From: Perca fluviatilis | Lineage: Eukaryota; Chordata; Actinopteri; Perciformes; Percidae | Assembly (NCBI RefSeq): GCF_010015445.1 | Contig: NC_053116.1 | Span: 35,837,785 to 35,901,784 of the forward strand | Direction of reading: 5' to 3' | Length of the DNA stretch: 64,000 nt | The notes under the pieces: model-generated | What the model was told of the DNA's origin: nothing | What the model saw: only the letters and a program-made list of their open reading frames with translations | Databases searched by the model: none | Shown here: in pieces, positions 24,742 to 41,584 of the stretch | Layout of the letters: each line of letters starts with the position of its first letter | How positions within the stretch are numbered: the stretch's first letter is position 1 | Position numbers and translations under genes: made by a program

Positions 24742-25300
24742 GGAATACATACCCTTCTCATCTCCTTGCGTGCTGTAAAGCTGTCTGACGGCTCCAGCGG
24801 CATCAGCCCATAACAGAACATGCAGGTGAATGGTTCCAGTAATCCTACTGCTCCGAATAAGTGACAAAATAACGCCAACATGTTCCTATTTACATGTTGT
24901 GATTTGTAGAGTCACAGCGTGTACAAATAACAACGTAACATGAGACACAGCCATCTTCTAACCATAAACAAACCGGGAACTATATTCTCAGGCGGAAGAA
25001 TATAGAACTTGGGCGGAGTGATATGCTCGCAGCAAGCCTGTCTGAGAATATAGTTCCCAGTTTGTTTACAGATAAAAGATGGCTGTGTCTCATGTTACAT
25101 TGTTTTTTGTACACGCTGTGACTCTACAAATCACAACATGTTAATAGGAACATGTTGGCGTTATTTTGTCACTTTTGTCACAATTCGGAGCAGTAGGCTA
25201 GTTGGAACCAGTTACCTGCAGGATCTGTGCTGGGCTAAGCTAATGCTGGAGCCGTCAGACAGCCTTACAGCACGCACGGAGATGAGAAGGGTATGTATGG
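24742..25300. mobile_element. fold-back (long inverted repeat) element
   Basis: The left arm (about 24742-24994) is the inverse of the right arm (about 25030-25300). Examples are cttctcatctccttgcgtgc against gcacgcacggagatgagaag, and gacacagccatctt against aagatggctgtgtc. The loop near 24995-25030 is short. Arms of about 250 bp suggest a fold-back or long-TIR element. Confidence 0.85.
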
Positions 25301-26478
25301 ACTTGTCTAACTCTGGGGGTTACGGTGAATAAGCTAAATTCCCAATAAGTCGGCGTGTTCCTTTAATGGACTTCGGTGGCTGCGCGTCGGACAGTTCACG
25401 CCTCACCGTCGTCCATTAATACCTGACAATGGACACCACGTCGAGCATTAACCCTTACTTATACAACAAGTCTAATAAACTAAAACTAATGCTGCATTTG
25501 CACTGCATGGTACGGCACGACTCTACTCAACTCGCTCTTTTTTCTTTAGTTTTTTCCAATAGCAAAAGTTGTGGATAGTATCTTGTACCTGGTACTGGTT
25601 TTGTTACCACCTCGGTCGATAAAGTGGGCTGAGCCGCTACTAGAAGGTGGAGTAAAAACACTGCAGACCACTGATTGGTCAGCGTGAACCATCGATCGTC
25701 TATCGTCAATAGCGACCACAACTAACACACCTCCACTACGCCATACACCACGCCGCCGTAGCATTGACAAAGTGCAGACATTGTTGCCGATGAAAGGATC
25801 CATGAAGGGAGCCGTGTGAAGTCTGACAAATGTCCTCAAGTGATGTCACTTGAGTCAGCGTCAGTTGATTCTGAAGACTACAAGTTTTAAATTTAAAAAG
25901 TCTGGAGGTGTAGAGTTAGGAGTTTTCCGGTGAGGGCTGAGCGTTACTGAGCAGCCTTCAACTGAGCTTGACGACGTAGATGTGATGTGAGCAACCTGTC
26001 TGAAAGTGTGAAGTCTTCTGGTAGCTGTGCAGAGAGAAATCTCAATCATTCCCAATCTTGCAGAGACGGAGAGCGTAGGTATATGTAAGGAGATAACATG
26101 GGCACAGGCTAATTATTGCTAACTAGCATGCTAGTTAACATTAGTGATTAAACTTAAACAACTAACGTAAGTCCAAACTGCCTGCGAGCTTCTCCTGTAC
26201 TATACGGTAATTCCTCTACTATGCGACAGGAAGTTGCATGGTTATGACACAATCGTTAGCCTATTTTTATAAAAACGTCTGCTACGGAGCCATGACATGA
26301 GATACAAGGTAATGGAGCCTTTTATACATTGTTGTGTCCCTTTAGCAGAGCTGCCAACTCTCACGCATTGGCCGTGAGACACACGCATTTGATTGGTTTC
26401 ACACGCACACACGCCACACCCCCGATTTCTCACGCTGAAATGTCAACCCGGTCAAAAAAAAAAAAAAAAGTGTGTCAA
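25301..26478. other. prkcz: prkcz intron with a dispersed segment
   Basis: No gene seen. 25979-26155 repeats the interior of the transposon at 11506-12783. A TIR-like start near 25493 (tgctgcatttgcactgcatg) has no found partner. Confidence 0.5.
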
Positions 26479-26705
26479 ACCGGTCCGAAAAATACGAATC
26501 CCACAATGGCCACGCCAAGACCCGCCCTACGAAGAAGCTCGATTGGTTGGGGTTAGGCATTTGACCTCGAGGTTAGGGTTATGGGATTGGTCAGGGGCTA
26601 GGACCTACATGTAAGCATGGACGCCTGGCCAATAGTAGTGTGTAAATGCTACTGAAGGGCGGGTCTTGGCGTGGCCATAGTGGGAAGAAAATATCGCAAC
26701 CCGGT
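26479..26705. mobile_element. long-TIR MITE (element E), copy 1
   Basis: Inverted repeats of roughly 50 bp. The inner part is ATGGCCACGCCAAGACCCGC on the left and GCGGGTCTTGGCGTGGCCAT on the right, with CCGGTCCG and CGGTCGG at the outer edges. About 227 bp. A second copy at 45065-45817 carries another transposon inside. Confidence 0.82.
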
Positions 26706-27472
26706 CGGTAAAATGCCTGAAAGATGAGTTTATGTTTATCTATAGATCTACCTGTCGAGCCGCTCGTGATCGACTAGTTATGCTTTCAGAGACGGTGAGG
26801 GGGTTCAGTAGCGCTCCCTGTCTTGAATTTTTTAAATGTCGCAAATGTGAGAACATTTCTTCACGAGCCATCCCAGGCGCATATCCCCGGCTTCAGGTAG
26901 GCTATGCTTTGAGTATTACAGACCCGTCCGTCGCTTTGTGTCCACTCTCTCTGTAAAAATAGAGGTGAGCAGCGCGGCTGGTAAGTGTAGCAACTTCAGT
27001 TCATTTTAGTGGACTCGCTCTGCTGTGGGCAGTGACGCGTGCTCTACCTCCGATGAAGAGCAGCGTACAGCCACCTGTAAACTTTGTCAGAGACCAGAGA
27101 CCCAAATGGGCCTCTGTGTCTGTCAGACGGTCTGAATGAGACACTACCATATCAGCAGAGCAATAACATGCACAGCAGACTATATTACAACTCTCCAAAT
27201 TTCGGAGGACACAGATGGGTTATATTTTGAATTTGCACAAAGTTGTAAAATAAAATGAGCCATGCTGTGTCTTTTGTCTTGCTCTTGGTGACTGGATATT
27301 TTTCAGTCTATTTTCTGCTGGACCTTGTGGTGGGGAGAGGCCTTGTTTGAAGAATGAATTTCCCTCACTGCCTAATCTAATGAGGTTTGGTCTTTGGCCA
27401 CCAGTTCCCCAGGTGCCCAAAAAATGGTTATTTCTATTTATTTAGTTTTAAAGGATTAGAATGTATGTAAAT

Positions 27473-31095
<3,623 letters not shown>

Positions 31096-31211
31096 CTGGA
31101 CAAGAAAGAGATGACGCCGCCCTTCAAACCTCAAATCACTGATGACTACGGCCTCGAAAACTTTGACACGCAGTTTACTAATGAACCAGTGCAGCTAACA
31201 CCAGATGATGA
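31096..31211 (+). CDS. prkcz: prkcz coding exon: AGC tail with turn motif
   Basis: 116-bp exon between tttcctcag and gtaagt. It encodes 38 residues plus two bases (GA) of a Glu codon completed at 40326. It begins LDKKEMTPPFKPQITDDYGL, the PPF motif of the AGC C-terminal tail, and ends FTNEPVQLTPDD. The threonine in QLTPDD is the turn-motif phosphosite of the family (T560 in human PRKCZ). Confidence 0.95.
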
Positions 31212-32869
31212 GTAAGTACTGCCTCTTCAACTCACAGCACTGTTAAATCTTGTGTTGTCCTCCCACGTCAAAATTAACACTTTTTGTATTCTTGCTTTTG
31301 CTATTTTTTTTTTTTTTCAATGATTTTGGCACTTTTTTCCATTACCACCAGTATATTCACCACTAGCATAAAACTTATTAACAATAGTTTTACACTTATT
31401 TTTTAGAATTCATGGTTAATAAAAATTAAAAAAATAGAAATTATCTACATTTTTTGTGGTAGAAAAAAGCAAAAGTTATGAATGATTTTGACTAATAGTT
31501 AAGATCATTGGAATGAAGGTAATGGATAATCACAGATATGTCAATGTTTAGTCAGGCTAATGCTATTAAATTGAATAAAAGACCCAAAATTCAATTGATA
31601 GTAGAGATCTGATCCTTAATTTCACTTGTGAAGATCGTTTTATGGAACCATCCATGTTATTTTGTGGCAATTTGGTTGAAAGAAACCTAAATGTCCGATG
31701 TAGAAACTTTGAACACGAGGGTTAAAGTTCAAGTCAACTTAAGTTAAACCATTAGAGTTAGCCTCATGTGAATCATTGTGAGCACTCTTTCACATGTGTA
31801 GTGAAACTGCACTTCTGTAGGAAGATCGGTTTGCAGGGACTTGGAATTTGCCTCAGGTCATGACTGCCATCATGTCAGTTTTTTCAAGTCACTACATAAC
31901 TTTGACAGCAATAAATTATTACCTCGAGCAGGTTTTAGGTCTGCGCTGTTGATAGCGTAGTGAAATGTGAAAAACTAACTACTTTCGAAATGTGAAAAAC
32001 ATCAGACATACACCTTTACAGCCCTTTAAAAACAAATTTGAATTAGTCTCACTTTTTGTGTAAGGAAGTGAAACCATAATAAGACTACAGCTAATGTGCA
32101 TAATTCAGTTTTTTGGATGCATTTTTTTTATTAATTTTTTTTGTTGAAACTGTGTCTAAGCTTTGAGCCTCTGACTGAGCGTTTCCCATGACATCAATAG
32201 AGTGTGAATTGAAAACCGGCGTTGCTAGGAGACTGTTCACTTCTGCGTTGGGCTGATGTCTGTGCCTTTTTAAACATTCAAACATGTTTGAAGACCACGT
32301 ATGTATTCCATTTAGAAAGTTGCAGCTAGTTTTCCTATCTTGCTTTTCATTTATGTTATTTCAACACCTGCTGAGTCATCAGCAGCTCCTGCACACTCAG
32401 TGCTGTTGTTGGTTCCAGGGTATAGAAGGAAGGGGGCTAGATAGTGTTAGCCGTCTCTGAGTCATGGGTCCAGCCAGATGTGGTGACAGACAGTCAAAAC
32501 TCACAGCAAGGGGTAGTCTCAACATGGTAACCTCAACACGTTACCCTGTGATTCAGTGAGTCATGAAGTGAAGTGCTGAGGTCATAAACGAGGCAAAGCA
32601 CTTGGCAGCGATGTCGGCCCCCAGCTAAATCAAAACAATAGTAGCGGGATTAAAACTGCCTGGGCTGTTGACATCAAAGTGGTCTTGTGCCACAGCTATG
32701 GCGCCTATCATATTACAATTGACCAAAGTAAAACTATATAAAAGGCACTACCACTGCAGGGACATAATAACAAGAAGATATATAATGATTTCTTAGTAAA
32801 AAATTGCATTTCAATTTCAGTTGGACTTGTGTTCATAATATATCTTTGCTTGCTTGCTTCAACGCTGTC
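31212..32869. other. prkcz: prkcz intron, no gene seen
   Basis: AT-rich intron following the gtaagt donor; nothing recognised. Confidence 0.5.
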
Positions 32870-32877
32870 TTCTATAT

Positions 32878-33411
32878 CAGTGGTTCTCAAACTTTTTTCA
32901 ATAATTGAATTGTTTCTTTAAGCCAAGTACCCCCTGACCAGCGCTAATCATTTTTGGTAGAACAAAAGTCTATATAAAGAGGAACAGTACAGCGCTGTCA
33001 GCGATAGATTTACTAAACAACAGCCTTGTACCTGAAAAAACATCTAAATGCTAATGAGAAAAGGAGACAAAAACTGTAAAAAAAATAAAAAAAAGACAAA
33101 ACCTTGGAAAAAGACGGTAGAAAGAAGAAAGGAAGTAAGGCAGGAATAGGTCAAATAGTATGAAAAACTTCAAAAACAGTGACAGGACAGTGAGGTAGAA
33201 GGACAGTAGAAGGATGGCAAGAATAGGTCCAAAGAAGGTGACACAAATGTCAGTTTTGGTAGGAAAAAAAGAAAAAGTCTACATAAAGAGGAATAATGTT
33301 CTTGACAACAGCCTTATAACTATTAAACATTCTTGTTAAATATCTCACGTACCCCCTGCAGTCCTCCAAAGTACCCCTGGGGGTACACGTACCCCCATTT
33401 GAGAAACACTG
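32878..33411. mobile_element. hAT element with perfect 8-bp duplication
   Basis: Starts CAGTGGTTCTCAAAC and ends ATTTGAGAAACACTG. Flanked by TTCTATAT at 32870-32877 and 33412-33419. Interior gtaccccctg repeats, no transposase frame. Confidence 0.9.
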
Positions 33412-33419
33412 TTCTATAT

Positions 33420-34329
33420 TGTTTCTATATTCTACCAAAATTAAATTGTGTCTTTTGCTTTTGAATTGTATCACAATGAATTAATTAAATAGAGCCTCAT
33501 ATTGCAGCCAATTTGTTGGTCAGTGGCCACCAGGACCAAACTGTAATTGTACCTGGCAGGTGTGACGATGTCCAGCTGTAAAGATGTGCAGATAAAAGTG
33601 ATTAGTTGAACCGATCATGGTCAAATGAGAGGTTTACAAAACGTGTATTTTTTTCCAGTGGGTGGGTGTTGTGCCATCTTCCCAGAAGACTTCTGCATCC
33701 AATAAAGAAAAACATCCCCCCCTCTGACTTCCCAACATTGCCGTCTTTATCCATCAGGGACATTGTTTTGATTAATGCCATCATGTAGCCTCCAGGATCC
33801 GACAGGAGCACTGGTTTAAGATTTAACTTTGGAGAGAAATGGCTGAAGAGATCTGGCACAACAACACACACGGTGCTGCTTCAGACAAAAACACCAGCAT
33901 GGCCAGTTTTCCTCTGTGCCATCACAAAATGGATTCCATAAGGCTTTGGCAGGCGCTGCCCATAGATATTACCGGGCTTATGTTAGACAACGTTTTCATT
34001 TGAAATCATGCTGGATAGATTTTTCAGGCTCCAAAATATATATTTTTATTATTATTATTTATTGGACTGACTTTAGCCAACCATTTCTCAACAACCGCAC
34101 TGATCAAAAGCAGAAGCTGAACTGAAAATTAAATACACCATGCACCTCGCCCAAAATGTGATCCTTATTAGCATTTTCATCAGTGACAAAAAGTCTAAAT
34201 TCTCTGATTCCCGCTTCTTAAATGTGAATGTGTTCTAGTTTCTTCACTCTTCTGTGACAGTAAACTAAATATCTTTGAATTATGGACAATACAAGACATT
34301 TCAGGATGTCATCTTGGGCTTCAAAAACA
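33420..34329. other. prkcz: prkcz intron, no gene seen
   Basis: Nothing recognised. Confidence 0.5.
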
Positions 34330-34337
34330 CTACCTCC

Positions 34338-35074
34338 TAGGGCTGCTCAATTATGGAAAAAATAATAATCACGATTATTTTGGTCAATATTGAAATCACG
34401 ATTATTTAACACGATTACTCATTAACATTTGGATATAATGGATAGTGTCCAGGGTATAATCTGTTAGTGTCCTCCTATCTCACAGAAAGAGTCTTTGGAT
34501 CAGAATAAAATCAGTTTTACTACTGTTACAGATATCACACATAACGTTACACAGCTAATGAACAGTTCCACAGACATAACACAATGTGCATCTCACATCA
34601 CATGTTCACTCACTATGACCACTACTACCGTCATTACTAAACATTGTGCCAAAATATCAACAGTAATGTCACCGTCAGTGGGCTTATTTGCTAGCTAACC
34701 TTAGGAAAAATCCAGCACATAGACGGTACCTTAGAGTAACGTTACGTGAAACAGGTGATATAACGTCCCTGCTCATTTACATACAGTTCAACAACCAAAC
34801 TAAATGCTGAGGGAACATTACTATGTTTTTTCATGTTGGTTTTGAGCAGTATGCCTATGCACTCCCACTAAGCTGGAAAAAGTTTTAAACAGTAAGTGAA
34901 TACAGCGTTTCGGGGGAATACAACGTCTATTACAGCGGGGGGGAGGGGCAAAGGCAGAGGGACCGCCAAAACAGAACATGGCAAAATAATCGTTTTTTCT
35001 CAACTACTATTTTGGTGATTGTTGGGAGCCAAAATCGAAATTGAAATCAAAATTCAATTAATTGCACAGCCCTA
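34338..35074. mobile_element. hAT element with perfect 8-bp duplication
   Basis: Starts TAGGGCTGCTCAATTATGG and ends TTAATTGCACAGCCCTA. Flanked by CTACCTCC at 34330-34337 and 35075-35082. Same tip family as 7377 and 59982. Confidence 0.92.
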
Positions 35075-35082
35075 CTACCTCC

Positions 35083-38000
35083 ATGATCTCTCTCCATGGA
35101 CAGTAGGGTTGGGTACTGAAACCTCGGTTCCGACTGAAATATTTTCCCTCTGTCGCTCCGGACAGCGGCAGACTCTTTTTTTTTTTTCTTTCTCCCTTTT
35201 CTGCCGAGTGACGCACGTGCCCGCTCGCGGTGTGAAGCGCGTGTCCGCGCTATTCTCCGACATGCGCTCTACAATCACTGCTGATAGACCGCTTTTTGTA
35301 CACGCTCCGAAACGGACGTAAAAATATCTCTGTAGTCTACAGTTAGCTAGCTACCGTAAATGTAGGCTACTTTTAAAATGGCATATTTTCCCTCTGGGCT
35401 CACCAAAACGGACGTGAAAGCATATTAACCATTCACTGCACTGGGGGGCGCACATAGCATATGAGGTAGTGCTGCTGCAAGGTTCAACATATTTGCTCTC
35501 TCCATACAAGAACAGTAGATCATGCTGGTGCACAACCATTCTTCATTGACGTCATTATCATTCTTGACTTTACACTGTGAAATAAAGCAAAATTGGGATT
35601 GTATCTTCAAAATAATTCAGCAAGGTTGTATCGTGGCTTATTTCCTGCTTGTGCAACTTGGGACTTTTGAGCATGTACAGCAATTACAACATCATTGTGA
35701 AATGGCAGGGCACGGAGCAACAAGAGCTCCCAGTGTTAATTGGAGCCTTATTAAATGCCCATCATGCTCTGTACCCATGACAGATGTCTTTGGGTAGCTA
35801 GCATGGCTCTCCCTCAGTTTGAAGGTGCTGTAGTGTACACCTCTGCTGTTCACTAGACACTTGACTTTAAACCAGTCTCGGAGCGGGGGAGCCTCGTAGC
35901 TCATTAAAGGGCTGCAACAAGACGGCTCTGAAGTCAATCCCAGCTCATTTGTGATAGTGTTTGACAACGGGGGTCCGTGACAGACTTTTAGGGAGCCAAG
36001 TGTGGAAGCGGTTGGTGGTGGTACAGTGCAGGGGGGGGGGAGGGAGTCGAGGGAGATGAGTGGGAGAACGGGGTGGGGAGCACACTGCCAGTTCAGTAGT
36101 GGAGATATCAACCTGGCATCAAACACCATGGCACATCAAACGGAGACGCATGCCTCCCTCCCTGCGTCTCGCACTTTATCTCCCCACCTCTTTCTCTTCC
36201 CTCTGTTACCAAGGAGAGGGGCTGATGTCGCCCACTCCTGCTCTGGGAGAGGGGGTGATGCAAAAAGCTCTCCAGTCTCCCCTCTCTCCCACTCGTGATG
36301 GGCTTGGCACAAGAAGAAAGAGAAGTGAGAGCCGTGTAGGGAGAGAGAAGGGTAAACCCTCCATGTTAGAGATTTACATTGCGACATTAAAAGCCAGATT
36401 TTCTGGGGGCCCTTGCCAGCATGGTAATGGGAGGGGGAGAGAGGCTTTAGTATTTTTTTTCTATGCCAGCTCCCTGTCTTAGAAAATGGCAGTCTTAGCC
36501 AGTAACACGTACTTTCTTTTTCTGTAGCCTTGGTCCTTGGTGGTTGCTTTTAGGGACTTGAATGTGGTGGCTAGGACCACAATACTGCTCTAGCCTGTCT
36601 AATGAACCTGTTGCTTATCCTACTGTAGCACTGAAGGTGCTGTATTTTGGGAAACTAAGTCATTAATTATTCTTTCTTCCCTTAATTTCTTTCATTTCCA
36701 ATAATTACAAGAGCTTAGTCACACTAGAAGTACTGTACCACTGATGTTTTAGACGGGTATACAATTATTTCTTAAATTGCGAATAGCTGTTCAAGTCTCT
36801 TAAGAGTTCATTTCTTGGTTTGATATTGGTACAAAATACAAGTATTTGTTTTTAAAAAGCAGTTCAAATGCTGTCTAGATTTCCTGCTGCTTTCTTTGCC
36901 TCACTCTTGTTCTGTCTCTCCCACTTCACTCCCTCCTCTCCTCTGTCCCTTCCTCGTTCTCTCCTCTTCATTCTGCATCTGGTAATGCTTTCAAGTCATT
37001 CAAGCCTGGAGAAAAAAAAGACAACATTTACGTCGGTTGAACACACTGTTTGTTTTGGTCAACTCCCAAACCCTCTCCTCTCTCTTTTGTGTGTCCGTCT
37101 TTGTGTTTTTTTTTTTCCCCTTTCTGCCTCTCTGTTCTCTCAGAGAAACTCCAAAACAGAAAAACACCGTTTTCTGAATCTAATTTTTGTATTGGTGGTT
37201 GACCTACTCCTACAGCGAGAGTACTTCACATGAGATCAGATGGTGGAAAAACTATTGGCTTCATCAGTATTCTAGTCTGCAAACTGAAAGAGAGACACTG
37301 TAGCATTTCATTCACTTGTCCTTGCGCTCTATGTGGGTGGGATCCGCAACCTGTTCGACACCGGCAAGTGGCCCCTAAAGTGAGACCCCCACCCACCTGG
37401 TACACCAGGGGGAAGGCCAGTGAACACACCTTTTGTTTAAACTTCAAAGCCTCCTGCCCAGTGTCTGAAGGGAGAAAGCCTCTCAGCCTTTCCCAGCTAG
37501 AGGCCCCTTTTTTGGGCTTCAGTTCCTCGCAATCAAAACACAACCACGCACACACACACACACACACAGATGAGTAAACAGCCAGCAGGAGAAGCAGCCA
37601 GCGGTGTTGCTAAGGGAGTACATGTATTTTTTACCCAGCCATTTGAGTTAGTTATGGGGTTCCGCTCCATTTACCTGTGATTATGCCTTTGCTAATGGAA
37701 GCAGCATACTCAGGAAACAAAGAAGCAGTTTGAGTTCTTTCTGTCCCACTTGACATCATGTACTTAGGGGATGCCATTTTACAGGGTTTTAAGGATTTGT
37801 CCTGGCAGAACTAACAAAGAAACATTACCCATCAGGTGGTTTCCAGGTTGTAGACATTTTGCAGAACAGTGGAAGTCAAAGAAAACAGTGTGTTTTTGTT
37901 ATTAAATGTATATGTATGTTAAATGCATGTTTCAAAAGCAATGTGTCCCAATCATTTTGAACTACTCTTTGAAAAGATTTGATGATGGTTAGTTGAGTGA

Positions 38001-38695
38001 ATTGATAGTCTTGACCTATTTAACCTGAACACTTCCTGTGTAAAAACCATGTAACTTACCGATTTCTGACATACACTGTTAAAAAATAATGGACGTAGCT
38101 TCCGGCCCTGACAGGTGAAGCCAACGCTGAAGGGCCTTAAACCTGCAGTCCATCTAACTTCCAGCAGGGGGGCGACTCCACTGGTTGCAAAAGAAGTCTG
38201 TTTCTATAGAAGTCTATGAGAAAATGGCCCTACTTCTCACTTGATTTATTACCTCAGTAAACATTTTCATAATGAGTTTATCGTCTCAATCGCTAGTCTC
38301 AAGTCTTCTTCAATACAGCATGATGTTCATTTAGTAAATTATGGTCCCATGGTTATTTTAAAATAGACGATAAAACAGGGGATGCTTTAGGACCTGTCAA
38401 TCAGGACAGAGGCTCAAACGTTCAGTACACTGGCCGTTCCCAACCTGACACGCGCAAATGTGACGTCATGGGATCGCCGTAACTGTTTATATTCGCGCGT
38501 GGTGGTCGCAACACTAGTTGCAGTCTTCTCCTGAACAGCGGTGGCGCTAATGAGCGACTTTGCTATTTCTGCAGACTAGAAGAAGAAAAAGGTAAACAAC
38601 GGCAGATCTGGCAGCAGCATTGACGTCAATGCTTCAATTTGATTCTATGACCTACTTGGTCGGATCAAGCCTTTCATTCACCATAAAAGAACTTA
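35083..38695. other. prkcz: prkcz intron, no gene seen
   Basis: Contains poly-pyrimidine and poly-purine stretches (36000-36470, 36880-36980) and a short CA run (37548-37569). No exon recognised. Confidence 0.5.
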
Positions 38696-39190
38696 CAGTA
38701 CAGGCCAAAAGTTTGGACACAACTTCTCATTCAATGTGTTTTTTTATTTATTTTCATGACTATTTACATTGTAGATTCTCACTGAAGTCATCAAAACTAT
38801 GAATGAACACATATGGAATTATGTACTTAACAAAAAAGTGTGAAATAACTGAAAACATGTCTTATATTTTAGATTCCTCAAAGTAGCCACCCTTTGCTTT
38901 TTTTATTAATAAGGGAAAAAATTCCACTAATTAACCCTGACAAAGCACACCTGTGAAGGTAAAACCATTTCAGGTGACTACCTCATGAAGCTCATTGAGA
39001 GAACACCAAGGGTTTGCAGAGTTATCAAAAAGCAAAGGGTGGCTACTTTGAGGAATCTAAAATATAAGACATGTTTTCAGTTATTCACTCACTCTATGTT
39101 TTTTTTTATAAAAATTTAAAAAAAAAAAATAATAAAAATAAAGGAAACGCATTGAATGATAAGGTGTGTCCAAACTTTTGGCCTGTACTG
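38696..39190. mobile_element. Tc1/mariner-type MITE
   Basis: Ends CAGTACAGGCCAAAAGTTTG and CAAACTTTTGGCCTGTACTG are perfect inverted repeats, flanked by TA at 38694-38695 and 39191-39192. A second inverted block (tcctcaaagtagccaccctt near 38876 against aagggtggctactttgagga near 39034) lets the element fold. No transposase. Confidence 0.92.
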
Positions 39191-39192
39191 TA

Positions 39193-39898
39193 TCTTAACC
39201 TTATCTTAAGTTTACAAGAGAGACTTGCAGTCACTCTGAGAGTCTTGGCATCCAGTTGTCGGCGAACTCGTTCTGGCCTCCTGTTTCCGCTTTGTCGCGC
39301 GCTGAAAACAAATAGAGTGGTGCGCGCCCTCTGCTCGTGCACTCAAAATCCTGGCGTGCCAGCAAGATCTACGGCATTTTGACGTCACATTGGCGCGCGC
39401 AAGCTTGGATGGCTACTGTAAAACGGCCTTTAGCGATGTTAACACTGTGGACATTAAAGTAGACCCAAACTAGTTTTTGGGTGTTGGGCGTGTTTTAGTC
39501 TTAAACTTTGAACCTCTCACTCTGTGTTTTTACTTCATCAAAGTTAATTGGAACAGTTTGGTTGCCTAAAAATGTCTCGTTCAGCCGCGTCATCCTCCCC
39601 AGCTCGTCATTTCCGATTGCAAAATACCAAGATGGCAACGCCCGTGTTGCCAAACTCAAGGCTTCAAAACTGCGAGAACCAATCTAAACATCAAATTATT
39701 GGTCATTGGTAAGGGACTAGGTTCTCTACTAATAATTTTATATACATAAATGTGGTTTTACTGATGCAAATATGTTAGAAACGCTGCATCTGCAAGTTCA
39801 TTCCAAATTGTATCTGGTGCACCCTTCATTAATCGGTGCACTGATTACAGGCGCAACAATTCATGGGTCAGGGTCGAGGTATCGAGATGAGCGCATCG
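39193..39898. other. prkcz: prkcz intron, no gene seen
   Basis: Nothing recognised. Confidence 0.5.
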
Positions 39899-39906
39899 CT
39901 AACCAG

Positions 39907-40184
39907 TAGGGGTGTAAATCCTGTTTTATTACGGTACGTTATTATATTGATTCTTTGGATAACGATACAGTTTACTGATATCACAAAGTCTGCCACGATG
40001 CAATGTCGCTTCGATTGAATCCAGGGGTCTGCGACTGACACGAGACGATACCGTAAAACCCATTTAACACAGTTACATTTACATATATTTACAAAAGGCA
40101 ACTAAAATATGATTTGACAATTTCATCATTCGTTGAGGATTGAATTGATATATCGATCCAGATCAATTTATGGTTACACCCCTA
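39907..40184. mobile_element. hAT MITE with perfect 8-bp duplication
   Basis: Starts TAGGGGTGTAAATC and ends ATGGTTACACCCCTA. Flanked by CTAACCAG at 39899-39906 and 40185-40192. It lies only 141 bp upstream of the last prkcz exon. Confidence 0.92.
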
Positions 40185-40325
40185 CTAACCAGTTCAAAAA
40201 CATGGAGAATAGGACTAAGGAGACTCTTTCTGTCAGTGCTGTGAGGTTTGCCGTGGAGGATCTTCTGCTCCGATTTTGTGATAAATCAACTCCTCTCATC
40301 CTTATTTCTGTCCCCCTCTCCTTAG

Positions 40326-40413
40326 GGACGTCATCAAGAGAATAGACCAGTCAGAGTTCGAGGGATTTGAATACATCAACCCCCTGCTGCTATCCACTGA
40401 GGAGTCTGTATGA
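40326..40413 (+). CDS. prkcz: prkcz terminal coding exon with stop codon
   Basis: The exon follows ctccttag. Its first base completes the Glu codon of the previous exon. It then encodes 28 residues and TGA at 40411-40413. The peptide contains [14 protein letters not shown], the hydrophobic motif in which atypical PKCs carry Glu in place of the phosphorylated Ser/Thr. It ends LLLSTEESV, which matches the zeta C terminus; iota ends LLMSAEECV. The coding frame ends inside the window, so the 3' UTR follows directly. Confidence 0.96.
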
Positions 40414-41580
40414 AGGGGAGACCAGCTTCCTCCTTTCGCCCACCTACTGTCTGTCCAAGCTGCCGTCTCAGCCAAAAAAACACTCGCAGGCCAACTCTGA
40501 AAGGCGAAGAGGGGGAAGAGTAAAGGGAGGACCCACTCACCCTCTGGACCTTTTTCAACACAGCAAAGCAAACTGGAGAACGGGAACGTTTCCTACCTGG
40601 ACCATTCAGATAGTTTTGTTGGAATACCAAACTCTTCTTTTCTTGGCATCAAGGAAAACAAAGACACTGGACTTCAAGAACATTCCCTGACGTTATGTTG
40701 CCTTCCCTTTTCTTTTCTTTTCCCCCCTCCTTCGGCTTCATTCTGTTCTCCTCTCTGAATGTCCATCCTCGTGTCAAAGCACGGTCGGCTTTGTGATTTG
40801 AACGGAGAGCGGTTTCATTCTGTGCCTGCCATCACAAACACATTTCAACCCGTCTCACATCCCTGGATAAATATGACAGTTCTGCTGAAGAACTTGAAAT
40901 TTTAGATGCACTTTTTTTGTTAATTTTTTTTTCTATATTGTGGCGGGGGGGGGCAAGCCTCACACAAAACAAGAATGTACAATGAGAAAGAAAACATAAG
41001 TTATTATTGTGTATTATAGTGTAGGTAGTGAATCCAGAATTGAAGATGCCTTTTTATTGATGCAAGTGGCACATTTTCATCGTAACAAACGTTTTTTTGT
41101 TATCTTTTAGGATTTTCGCGAACAACGGGGGGGGGGGGCTTACTGGGAGACGAGTTTTTATTTAAGAAGTGCCTCAAAGATCGTATTAATTACCATGTCT
41201 CTGATTGCACTTATCTTTTATCGAAACATTTCTTCACCCATCCCTGGCTTCAGTCGTAAAGACCAACTGAATCCACGGCTAGACTCTTAACAGCGTTGGT
41301 CCAGACCATTCATATTTTTTGTGGAACCAATATTTTTGGAGCACGGTAGCCTGCCTCGGTCCTGACACTTGACTGAATCTTTTTTATTTTGAATGAATCA
41401 ATTCAAATAATCAGTGTACAACAGATAATTTATGACTGGTCTGTAGATTCACAGGAGAAGCTTCCAAGCCAACATCCGATATGACTACAACTGGTGGCAG
41501 GTAGAGACTAAATGACCCCAGTGATCATTTAGAAATGTCACCGATGGGTGTCGTGCAGCAGGCAGCATCCATACAGTCCT
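40414..41580 (+). other. prkcz: probable prkcz 3' UTR
   Basis: Unique-looking sequence after the prkcz stop, with no repeat signature until a hAT-like end at about 41585. It holds poly-G and poly-T runs (about 40943, 41126). I see no canonical AATAAA or ATTAAA on the + strand here, so the cleavage site is not placed and the end given is only where unique sequence stops. Confidence 0.45.
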
Positions 41581-41584
41581 GGGT

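Noticed and set aside
36002..36482. Open frames of 100-140 codons on both strands in prkcz intron
   Set aside because: Low-complexity purine/pyrimidine-rich sequence without splice signals or recognisable domains.
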